Assembly: GCA_027322565.1 (NCBI GenBank)
Contig: DAHVRG010000058.1
Location: 1 to 6,491, forward strand
Source of the DNA: Georgenia sp.
GTDB taxonomy: Bacteria; Actinomycetota; Actinomycetes; Actinomycetales; Actinomycetaceae
DNA: 6,491 nucleotides
Direction: 5' to 3'
Shown: positions 1-5,417 of the stretch, one piece after another
Numbering within the stretch: the first letter of the stretch is position 1
How the letters are laid out: each line of letters opens with the position of its first letter
Notes under the pieces: generated by a model
Database searches by the model: none
Told to the model about the DNA's origin: nothing
The model's input: only the letters and a program-made list of their open reading frames with translations
Program-made: the position numbers and the translations under genes

Positions 1-26
1 TCGTGGATGAGGACGAGAACAAGTGA
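1..26 (+). CDS. dnaK: DnaK (Hsp70 chaperone), C-terminal end only
   Basis: Only the tail of this gene is present. Codons from base 3 read V-D-E-D-E-N-K and then TGA (24-26); bases 1-2 end a codon that starts outside the window. An acidic end ending in lysine is usual for actinobacterial DnaK, the ATP-dependent Hsp70 that binds unfolded peptides in the cytoplasm. So few residues would not identify it alone. The call rests on grpE, dnaJ and hspR following directly in the same direction, the standard actinobacterial order. The stop overlaps the grpE start in a GTGA, so the two are probably translationally coupled. Confidence 0.82.
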
Positions 27-658
27 CCACTGACAACACTCCCGAGGGCCGGGCCCAGGCCCCGCCCGAGGGCGAGCAGGAGACGCCGGTGGTCAGGGAC
101 AAGCGGCGCATCGACCCCGAGACGGGCAAGGTGCGCGAGGCCACCGAGCAGGAGACCACGGAGCCGGCGGCGGAGGGAACCTCCCCGGACGCCGCGCCGG
201 ACGGCGCACTGGCCGCCGCGAAGGCCGAGGTCGCCGAGCTCAGCGACCAGCTCGCCCGCCGCAACGCCGACCTGTACAACCTCCAGCAGGAGTACAACGG
301 GTATGTGCGGCGCTCCAAGGCGGCCGCCGGCGAGCAGCGGGCACTGGGCCAGGCCGACGTCGTCGAGGCGCTCCTCGGCATCCTCGACGAAATCGAGCTC
401 GCCCGGCAGCACGGTGACCTCACCGGTCCCGTGGGGGCGATCGCCGAGAAGCTCGAGACGACGCTGGCCCAGCGGTTCGGCGTCGAGCGCTACGGCGCGG
501 AGGGGGAGGAGTTCGACCCCGAGCTCCACGACGCCCTGATGAGCACGCCCGACCCCGAGGCGACGTCGACGACGATCGCCCAGGTCATGCAGCCCGGCTA
601 CCGCATGGGCGAGAAGGTGCTGCGCGCCGCCCGCGTGGCGGCGACCAGCCCTGAGTGA
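23..658 (+). CDS. grpE: GrpE, nucleotide exchange factor of DnaK
   Basis: GrpE acts as a dimer in the cytoplasm to release ADP from DnaK and so drive the Hsp70 cycle. The 211-residue product has the family layout. Residues 1-60 are a disordered acidic, Pro/Glu-rich tail. Residues about 62-105 form a long coiled-coil helix (AELSDQLARRNADLYNLQQEY). A four-helix region follows, then the C-terminal beta domain. The GrpE signature is clear at about 164-206: FDPELHDAL, a spacer, then GYRMGEKVLRAARV. The GTG start at 23 overlaps the dnaK stop by 4 nt, and a GAGGA motif lies at 9-13 inside the dnaK end. The length is normal for actinobacteria, and the variable N-terminal tail is typical. A 93-nt spacer with a strong hairpin separates it from dnaJ. 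Identification is secure; the exact start is likely but unproven. Confidence 0.97.
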   Translation: MTTDNTPEGRAQAPPEGEQETPVVRDKRRIDPETGKVREATEQETTEPAAEGTSPDAAPDGALAAAKAEVAELSDQLARRNADLYNLQQEYNGYVRRSKAAAGEQRALGQADVVEALLGILDEIELARQHGDLTGPVGAIAEKLETTLAQRFGVERYGAEGEEFDPELHDALMSTPDPEATSTTIAQVMQPGYRMGEKVLRAARVAATSPE

Positions 659-664
659 GACCCG

Positions 665-704
665 GCGCCGGCCGCACCGCCATACCCGGTGGTGCGGCCG
701 GCGC
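665..704 (+). promoter_or_regulatory. Perfect 14-bp GC-rich hairpin in the grpE-dnaJ spacer
   Basis: Bases 665-678 (GCGCCGGCCGCACC) are exactly complementary to 691-704 (GGTGCGGCCGGCGC), around a 12-nt loop at 679-690. The inner bases also allow a competing CACCG/CGGTG pairing. No T-run follows, so it is not a classic intrinsic terminator. It begins 6 nt after the grpE stop and ends 33 nt before the dnaJ ribosome binding site. It could be a partial terminator (attenuator), an RNase processing or mRNA-stability element that lowers dnaJ and hspR relative to dnaK and grpE, or simple GC-rich pairing. The structure is read directly; the role is inference. Confidence 0.6.
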
Positions 705-737
705 ACGGGGCAGGATGGGACCGTGACACAAGCGGAT

Positions 738-745
738 GGAGGTGA
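738..745 (+). promoter_or_regulatory. Strong ribosome binding site of dnaJ
   Basis: GGAGGTGA matches the full anti-Shine-Dalgarno core of 16S rRNA and sits 6 nt before the GTG at 752. It fixes the dnaJ start. It also suggests that dnaJ is translated independently of grpE, unlike grpE itself, which overlaps dnaK. Confidence 0.85.
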
Positions 746-751
746 GGCGCG

Positions 752-1717
752 GTGACCGGACAGGACTGGCTCGAGAAGGACTTCTACCAGGTCCTCGGAG
801 TCTCGAAGGACGCCGACGACGCCACGATCAAGAAGGCGTACCGCAAGCTCGCGCGTGACCTCCACCCCGACCGCAACCCCGGCGACGCCGCCGCCGAGAG
901 CCGGTTCAAGGACGTCGGTGAGGCCTACGCCGTCCTCTCCGACCCCGAGCAGCGCAAGCAGTACGACGCGCTCCGCGCGATGGCCGGCGGCGGGGCCCGC
1001 TTCTCGGCCGGCAGCGGCGGGGCGAGCGCTGGCGGCTTCGAGGACCTCTTCAACGGGATGTTCGGCGGCGGGGGCCGCACCCGCTTCTCCACCGGAGGCG
1101 GCGGGTTCGAGGACATCCTCCAGGACATGTTCGGTGGCGGCAGCGGGGGCTTCGCCTCGCGGCGCGCCCAGCGTGGCGCCGACGTCGCGGCCACCGCGAC
1201 GCTGCCCTTCCGCAGCGCCGTCGAGGGCGCGACCGTCCAGCTCACCACCAACGGGCGGTCGATGAACGTCAAGATCCCCGCCGGGGTCAGCGACGGGCAG
1301 AAGATCCGCCTGCGCGGCAAGGGCCAGCCCGGCCGCGGCGGCGGCGAGCCCGGCGACATGATCGTCACCGTCCACGTCGAGCCGCACCCCGTCTTCAGCC
1401 TGGAGGGACGCAACCTGCGCGTCACCGTGCCGGTGACCTTCGCCGAGGCCGCCCTGGGCGCGACCATCGACGTGCCGACCCTGTCCGGCGACACCGTCCG
1501 GGTCCGGGTGGCCGCGGGCACGCCCTCGGGCCGGACCCTGCGGGTCAAGGGCAGGGGCGTGGACACGCCCAAGGGCACCGGCGACCTGCTCGTCACCATC
1601 CAGGTGGCGGTACCCACCCACCTGCCGCCCGACGCGAAGAAGGCCGTCGAGGCGTTCGCGAAGGCGACCGAGGGGGAGGACCCACGCGCCGACCTCAAGG
1701 CCCGCGCCCTGCGTTGA
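752..1717 (+). CDS. dnaJ: DnaJ/Hsp40 co-chaperone, zinc-finger-less (class B, CbpA-like)
   Basis: This J-domain protein stimulates the ATPase of DnaK and delivers unfolded substrates to it. Residues about 9-76 are the J domain, starting DFYQVLGVS, with the essential HPD at 38-40 and the helix IV end at [13 protein letters not shown]. Residues about 78-136 are a Gly/Phe-rich linker. From about 142 comes the pair of DnaJ C-terminal beta domains, with [20 protein letters not shown] (about 173-192) and the second-domain motif [11 protein letters not shown]. The protein has no cysteine at all, so the four CxxCxGxG zinc repeats of classical DnaJ are absent; at 321 aa it is shorter than the roughly 380-400 aa class A proteins. 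The deletion is clean and in frame, so this is a class B protein and not a broken gene. The linker contains a duplicated FED(L/I)..MFGGG block. GTG is chosen because of the strong ribosome binding site. hspR follows after 21 nt. Confidence 0.95.
   Translation: MTGQDWLEKDFYQVLGVSKDADDATIKKAYRKLARDLHPDRNPGDAAAESRFKDVGEAYAVLSDPEQRKQYDALRAMAGGGARFSAGSGGASAGGFEDLFNGMFGGGGRTRFSTGGGGFEDILQDMFGGGSGGFASRRAQRGADVAATATLPFRSAVEGATVQLTTNGRSMNVKIPAGVSDGQKIRLRGKGQPGRGGGEPGDMIVTVHVEPHPVFSLEGRNLRVTVPVTFAEAALGATIDVPTLSGDTVRVRVAAGTPSGRTLRVKGRGVDTPKGTGDLLVTIQVAVPTHLPPDAKKAVEAFAKATEGEDPRADLKARALR
996..1140 (+). repeat. Degenerate duplication in the G/F linker of dnaJ
   Basis: Two related blocks lie in tandem inside dnaJ, 996-1070 and 1080-1140. 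Both begin CCCGCTTCTC, share TTCGAGGAC in the middle and end in ATGTTCGG plus GGC triplets. In protein they read RFS, a Gly-rich stretch, then [14 protein letters not shown] (residues about 83-107) and RFS, a Gly-rich stretch, then [14 protein letters not shown] (about 111-130). The second copy lacks about 9-15 bases of the Gly/Ala stretch. It looks like an old internal duplication of the DIF-like motif of class B J proteins. Confidence 0.6.
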
Positions 1718-1738
1718 CCGGAGAGGAAGGGGAGGACG

Positions 1739-2149
1739 ATGTCGCGGCAGATCGACGACGACGCACCGATCTACGTCATCTCCGTCGCCGCCCAGCTCGC
1801 CGGGATGCACCCGCAGACCCTGCGCCAGTACGACCGCCTGGGCATCGTGAGCCCGCAGCGCGCCCGGGGACGGGGGCGCCGCTACTCGCGCAGGGACGTC
1901 GACTCGCTCCGTGAGGTGCAGCGGCTCTCCCAGGACGAGGGGATCAACCTCGCCGGGATCCGCCGGATCATCGAGCTGGAGCGGGAGCTCGACCGGGCCC
2001 GGGCCGAGCTCGAGCGGCTCCGCGCCATCACGACTGCCCGGGTCTTCGCCGCGGACCCCTCGGGCGAGGTGAGCGAGCTGCCCCCGGGGCGCCGTCCGCG
2101 CCGGACCGGTGGGGCGCTGGTGATCTGGCGGCCGCAGCACCGCCCCTGA
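1739..2149 (+). CDS. hspR: HspR, MerR-family heat-shock repressor
   Basis: HspR represses the dnaK operon, and often clpB, by binding HAIR inverted repeats; in Streptomyces coelicolor DnaK acts as its co-repressor, which closes a feedback loop. The 136-residue protein has the MerR-type winged helix-turn-helix at residues about 11-65: YVISVAAQLAGMHPQTLRQYD, then RLGIVSP and the wing RGRGRRYSRRDVDSLREV. A helical dimerisation region follows at about 66-95 (GIRRIIELERELDRARAELERLR). The hydrophobic tail ALVIWRPQHRP is typical of HspR, whose C-terminal end is thought to serve in DnaK contact. There is no cysteine pattern of a metal- or redox-sensing MerR protein. ATG at 1739 follows a purine-rich GGAAGGGGAGG tract (about 1726-1736). 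It lies 21 nt after dnaJ with no visible promoter of its own, so it is co-transcribed and self-regulated through the operon promoter outside the window. Confidence 0.96.
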   Translation: MSRQIDDDAPIYVISVAAQLAGMHPQTLRQYDRLGIVSPQRARGRGRRYSRRDVDSLREVQRLSQDEGINLAGIRRIIELERELDRARAELERLRAITTARVFAADPSGEVSELPPGRRPRRTGGALVIWRPQHRP

Positions 2150-2277
2150 CCCAGACAGCCGGGACGGTGACATCGCCCGAGGTGAGCACGTCGGTGCGAG
2201 GGGCTTCCGGCGGCGCTGAGGGGCCGTGGGACCTGGCATCCTGGTACCGGCGCGCACCCCGCGCAGCCAGATCCGAC

Positions 2278-2283
2278 AAGGAG
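2278..2283 (+). promoter_or_regulatory. Ribosome binding site deciding the start of the membrane-protein gene
   Basis: AAGGAG lies 6 nt before ATG 2290. The same reading frame is open further upstream to a GTG at 2167, but that GTG has no comparable site, and the extra 41 residues look like translated non-coding sequence. Confidence 0.75.
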
Positions 2284-2289
2284 CCCACG

Positions 2290-3147
2290 ATGACCACCGA
2301 CGGCGCGAACCCACCGGAGGAACCCCGGTACGGACGGCGGCTGCCCGAGGGCGAACGTCCACCGACGCCGTCGACCGGCGAGCCGCAGTACGGCGCCCAG
2401 GGCCCCTACCAGCAGCCCGGGCAGTACGGCGCCTCCGGCACCGGGCAGCCGGTCGGTCCGGGTTACGGGCAGCCGGGCTACGGACAGCCGGGCTACGGCG
2501 CGCCGGGAGGAGCGGGCCCCGGACAGGCCGGCGGGCACGGCTCGCCCACGCCCTACGGCGCACCGGCCGGCTACGGCGCCCCAGGGTACGGCCACGGGCA
2601 GGCCCCCAGCGGGCCGCCGCCGAAGCGCACCGGCCCGGTCGTCATGATCGTCGTCTCGGCGATCCTCATGATCGCCGCCCCGATCGTCGGCATCGTCGTC
2701 GGGGTCGCCAACGCGGTCGACTCGGTGGGCGGGCTCCGCGACAGCGTCACCATCACCAACGGGGGCACGGTCGACCTCCCGGCGAACACCGAGCGCGCCG
2801 TGTACTTCAACCGCTCCGTCTCCGCCGGCGCCGTCGACTGCGACGTCACCGACCCCGCCGGCCGGCCGGTCCCCACCAGCCCCGCGACCCTCGGCTTCGA
2901 CGACACCGCCATGGGAGCGACCTTCCGCACCGGCGACGCCGGGAACTACACCGTCGAGTGCGACCTGCCGTCCGACGTCTCCTCCACCCTGACGGTCGCG
3001 CCGCCGATCGTCGCCTCGGACGTAGCGGGCGCCGGCGTCGCCGTGCTCGTCGGCCTGGGCGTCGGCTTCCTCGCGTTCGTCACGCTCATCATCGGCATCG
3101 TCTGGCTCGTCCGGGTGAACAGGCGCATCCGCACCGGCCAGTACTGA
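2290..3147 (+). CDS. Two-pass membrane protein with Gly/Pro/Tyr/Gln-rich N-terminus, function unknown
   Basis: I do not recognise a named family. The 285-residue product has three parts. Residues 1-110 are low-complexity and disordered, rich in G, P, Y and Q, with tandem GYGQP units at 58-72. After the basic PPPKR (109-113) comes a first membrane helix at about 115-141 (VVMIVVSAILMIAAPIVGIVV). Residues about 142-243 form a polar domain with many beta-prone stretches and only two cysteines, C184 and C224, which could form a disulfide outside the cell. A second helix follows at about 247-275 and a basic end, RVNRRIRTGQY. The positive-inside rule puts both ends in the cytoplasm. Actinobacteria often carry such Pro/Gly/Tyr-rich tails on membrane proteins of the envelope or of division, but nothing here gives a specific role. 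ATG 2290 is preferred over GTG 2167 because of AAGGAG. It is separated from hspR by 140 bp, so it is probably not part of the heat-shock operon. Confidence 0.85.
   Translation: MTTDGANPPEEPRYGRRLPEGERPPTPSTGEPQYGAQGPYQQPGQYGASGTGQPVGPGYGQPGYGQPGYGAPGGAGPGQAGGHGSPTPYGAPAGYGAPGYGHGQAPSGPPPKRTGPVVMIVVSAILMIAAPIVGIVVGVANAVDSVGGLRDSVTITNGGTVDLPANTERAVYFNRSVSAGAVDCDVTDPAGRPVPTSPATLGFDDTAMGATFRTGDAGNYTVECDLPSDVSSTLTVAPPIVASDVAGAGVAVLVGLGVGFLAFVTLIIGIVWLVRVNRRIRTGQY
2461..2505 (+). repeat. Three tandem 15-bp units encoding GYGQP/GYGQP/GYGAP
   Basis: The units are 2461-2475 (GGTTACGGGCAGCCG), 2476-2490 (GGCTACGGACAGCCG) and 2491-2505 (GGCTACGGCGCGCCG). They differ at a few positions, mostly silent ones. 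Because the unit is a multiple of three, gain or loss of copies would keep the frame. More scattered relatives (PYGAP, GYGAP) follow at about 2551-2583. Confidence 0.75.
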
Positions 3148-3151
3148 GCCT

Positions 3152-3170
3152 GCCGGCCGCCCTGGCCTGC
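3152..3170. terminator. Possible weak bidirectional terminator between convergent genes
   Basis: GCCGGCC (3152-3158) can pair with GGCCTGC (3164-3170) across a 5-nt loop with one mismatch; CCTG (3149-3152) and CAGG (3175-3178) could extend it imperfectly. It sits between the stops of the membrane protein and the peptidase gene, where a shared terminator would be expected. There is no T-run on either strand and the stem is short, so this is tentative. Confidence 0.25.
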
Positions 3171-3173
3171 GCG

Positions 3174-5261
3174 TCAGGACGAGCCGAGCCGCTGCCAGAG
3201 GAACTCGTAGGCCAGCGCGCTCATGAACGCGGCCTGGGCGTTCGTCGCGGCGCCGCCGTGGCCGCCCTCGATGTTCTCGTAGTACGTGACGTCCTTCCCC
3301 GCCTCTGCCATGAGCGCCATCATCTTGCGCGCGTGGCCGGGGTGGACGCGGTCGTCCCGGGTCGACGTCGTGAAGAGCACCGGCGGCGTCTCGGTGTCCG
3401 GGTCGAAGCGGTGGTACGGCGAGAAGGTCTGGATGAACTCCCACTGCTCCGGGTCGTCCGGGTCGCCGTACTCCGCCATCCACGACGCCCCGGCGAGCAG
3501 CCGGTTGTAGCGCCGCATGTCGAGCAGGGGGACCTGGCACACGATCGCACCGAACAGCTCGGGGTAGCCGGTGACCATGTTGCCCATGAGCAGGCCGCCG
3601 TTGGAGCCGCCCTGCGCGCCGAGGTGGTCCGGGTCGGTGACGCCGCGGGCGATGAGGTCGCGTGCGACGGCGGCGAAGTCCTCGTAGGCGCGGTGGCGGT
3701 TCTCCTTGAGCGCCGCCTGGTGCCAGCGCGGCCCGTACTCCCCGCCGCCGCGGATGTTGGCGACGACGTAGACCCCGCCGCGGGCGAGCCAGGCGCGGCC
3801 CACCGCACCGGAGTACGCCGGCAGCCGCGGGATCTCGAAGCCGCCGTAGCCGGACAGGAGGGTCGGCAGCGGCCGCACCTCCTCGTTCTCGGAGGACGGG
3901 ACGGGGCCGACCTGGAAGTACGGCACCCGGGTGCCGTCCTCCGACGTCGCGAAATGCTGCTCGACGTGCAGCCCCTCGGTGTCGAAGAACGCGGGCATCG
4001 ACTTCAGCGGCTCGAGCTCGACCACCTCGGCGGTCTCGTCCAGCTCGAGCCGGGCGAGTGTCGTCGGGGTGAGGAACCCCGATACGGTGAGCCACAGCTC
4101 GTCCGACTCGTCCCGGTCGACGGCGTCGACGGCGACGGTCGCCAGCGGCGGCGCGTGCCACCCGGAACCGGCGGTGGCGAGGTCAAGCGGTCGGCGCCGC
4201 CACGCGCCCGAGCCGGCGGGCGGGGTGAGGACCTCGAGTCGGTTGGTGACGTCGTCGAGGACGTTGAGGACGAGGTGGTGCCGCGTCCACGTCGCCCCGA
4301 CCAGCGCCGTCGTCTCCGTCGGGGTGTAGAGCACCGCGAAGTCGCGGGCGCCGGCGCGGAAGTCGGTGAAGCGGATGGCGAGCAGCGACCCGCCCGGGTA
4401 GGTACGGCCGGCGACCTCCCAGTCGTCCCGCAGCTCGACCGTGAGCCACTCACGGTGGATGTCCGGCTCGGCCGAGCTCGGGACGTCGATCCGGGTGAGC
4501 TCGCCGTCCTCGAGCACGTAGAGGTCGTGGTCGTAGAAGGCCCGCGCCCGCCACACGAGGTCCCGCTCATAGCCGGGCGTGAAGTCGTGCGCGGCGCCGA
4601 TCGACAGGTCGGTGTGCTCACCGGCGAACACCTCGGGGGCGTCGGCCAGCGACGTCCCGCGCACCCAGCGGCGCACCGTGCGGGGGTAGCCCGACGTCGT
4701 CATCGAGCCCTCCCCGACGTCGGTGTAGGCGAAGACGACGTCGCCCGAGGTGTCGGCCCAGCGCAGCGCGCCCTTGGACTCCTCCCGGGTGAAGCCGCCC
4801 TCGACGAAGGTCTTCGTCGTGACGTCGAACTCGCGGGTGACGTCGGCGTCGGCGCCCCCGCGGGACAGCGCGATGAGCGCCTTCTCGTAGCGGGGCCGCA
4901 GCACCTGGGCGCCGTGCCACACCCAGTTGACCCCCTCCTCCTCGGCAAGGGCGTCGACGTCGAGGAGGACCTCCCACTCCGGGTCCTCGGTGCGGTAGGA
5001 CTCCCACGTCGTGCGCCGCCAGACGCCGCGCTCGTGCTCGGCGTCGGTCCAGAAGTTGTAGAGGTACCCCCCGCGCTGGACGACGGCGGGGATCTTGTCC
5101 GTCGAGTCGAGCACCTCGAGGATCTCGGCGCGCATCTCCTCGAAACGGGTGGTGCCGAGGGTGGCGACGGTCCGGTCGTTGTGCGCGCGGACCCAGTCGA
5201 GCGCCGCGTCACCCTCGACGTCCTCGAGCCAGCGGTGGGGGTCGGTGAGGGAAGTCGTCAT
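3174..5261 (-). CDS. Prolyl oligopeptidase family serine peptidase (S9A)
   Basis: S9A enzymes cut short peptides, in the prolyl oligopeptidase branch after proline, and the beta-propeller shuts out folded proteins. The 695 residues match the usual size (about 700). Residues 1-65 are the N-terminal cap of the hydrolase domain, starting DPHRWLEDVEG. About 70-410 form the propeller and about 415-695 the alpha/beta hydrolase. The catalytic triad is visible: S553 in GGSNGGLL, D636 in TRDDRVHPGH and H668 in EGGHGGA. Other residues line up with porcine prolyl oligopeptidase: Y472 (oxyanion hole) and F475 in SGYGGF, N554, W594 in GASWMAEYG (the residue that stacks on proline) and R638. This favours proline specificity over oligopeptidase B. 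There is no signal peptide or membrane segment, so it is cytoplasmic. ATG 5261 is the furthest upstream start, since an in-frame stop lies at 5274-5276; no clear Shine-Dalgarno sequence precedes it. The family call is firm; substrate specificity is inferred. Confidence 0.95.
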   Translation of the reverse strand: MTTSLTDPHRWLEDVEGDAALDWVRAHNDRTVATLGTTRFEEMRAEILEVLDSTDKIPAVVQRGGYLYNFWTDAEHERGVWRRTTWESYRTEDPEWEVLLDVDALAEEEGVNWVWHGAQVLRPRYEKALIALSRGGADADVTREFDVTTKTFVEGGFTREESKGALRWADTSGDVVFAYTDVGEGSMTTSGYPRTVRRWVRGTSLADAPEVFAGEHTDLSIGAAHDFTPGYERDLVWRARAFYDHDLYVLEDGELTRIDVPSSAEPDIHREWLTVELRDDWEVAGRTYPGGSLLAIRFTDFRAGARDFAVLYTPTETTALVGATWTRHHLVLNVLDDVTNRLEVLTPPAGSGAWRRRPLDLATAGSGWHAPPLATVAVDAVDRDESDELWLTVSGFLTPTTLARLELDETAEVVELEPLKSMPAFFDTEGLHVEQHFATSEDGTRVPYFQVGPVPSSENEEVRPLPTLLSGYGGFEIPRLPAYSGAVGRAWLARGGVYVVANIRGGGEYGPRWHQAALKENRHRAYEDFAAVARDLIARGVTDPDHLGAQGGSNGGLLMGNMVTGYPELFGAIVCQVPLLDMRRYNRLLAGASWMAEYGDPDDPEQWEFIQTFSPYHRFDPDTETPPVLFTTSTRDDRVHPGHARKMMALMAEAGKDVTYYENIEGGHGGAATNAQAAFMSALAYEFLWQRLGSS

Positions 5262-5326
5262 GGGGTCATCACATCACGCGGGCCGACCGGTCCGCGGCGG
5301 TGGGACCGTGCCGCGCTGCCCACCCC

Positions 5327-5356
5327 TTGACCGGGCTGGGCGCCGCTCCGTACGCT
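5327..5356 (+). promoter_or_regulatory. Predicted promoter of the acyl-CoA dehydrogenase gene
   Basis: TTGACC at 5327-5332 and TACGCT at 5351-5356, 18 nt apart, fit the actinobacterial housekeeping sigma pattern (TTGAC, then TAnnnT). Transcription would begin near 5363, giving a leader of about 55 nt before ATG 5418. This is the best promoter-like pair in the window. Confidence 0.65.
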
Positions 5357-5362
5357 CGTGAT

Positions 5363-5378
5363 GTTATCGATCGCTAAC
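5363..5378. promoter_or_regulatory. 16-bp near-palindrome, putative repressor operator
   Basis: GTTATCGATCGCTAAC pairs with its own reverse complement at 7 of 8 base pairs; only 5367/5374 mismatch. It starts 7 nt after the -10 element, on the predicted transcription start, where a bound dimer would block the promoter. Its size and symmetry resemble TetR-type operators, which often control acyl-CoA dehydrogenase genes in actinobacteria. It is also the most AT-rich spot of this intergenic region. No regulator gene is in the window, so the binding protein is unknown. Confidence 0.55.
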
Positions 5379-5405
5379 CGGCGGGCGAAGGTGCCGCTGC
5401 CGACT

Positions 5406-5411
5406 GGAGGG
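5406..5411 (+). promoter_or_regulatory. Ribosome binding site of the acyl-CoA dehydrogenase gene
   Basis: GGAGGG lies 6 nt before ATG 5418 and supports that start. Confidence 0.75.
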
Positions 5412-5417
5412 CGCGCG

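Noticed and set aside
723..755. A 10-codon GTG-started frame that ends in the dnaJ start as GTGA, a possible leader peptide
   Set aside because: Only a weak ribosome binding site precedes it, it has no attenuation-type codon run, and one such frame is expected by chance in GC-rich spacers.
2150..2289. Promoter, terminator or HspR (HAIR) site between hspR and the membrane-protein gene
   Set aside because: Only poor -10 candidates (CATCCT at 2237-2242) and 5-bp stems were found, and no CTTGAGT/ACTCAAG inverted repeat. I see nothing supportable beyond the AAGGAG ribosome binding site.
2167..2289. Upstream GTG extension of the membrane-protein gene
   Set aside because: It has no good ribosome binding site and atypical residues, while ATG 2290 has AAGGAG at 6-nt spacing.
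3704..3709. CTTGAG, half of a HAIR-like operator
   Set aside because: It lies inside the peptidase coding region as ordinary Leu-Lys codons on the minus strand and has no inverted partner at the required distance.
1882..4161. A 759-codon open frame on the minus strand
   Set aside because: It spans hspR and the membrane gene antisense and the peptidase gene out of frame. Its composition is Arg/Gly/Asp/Ala-rich and it shows no recognisable motif. The S9A triad is in another frame.
2226..5330. A 1034-codon open frame on the plus strand, covering the membrane-protein gene in another frame and the peptidase gene antisense
   Set aside because: It is Arg/Val/Gly/Ala-rich with no domain logic, and runs through two well-supported genes. 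Long stop-free shadows are expected where third codon positions are nearly all G or C.
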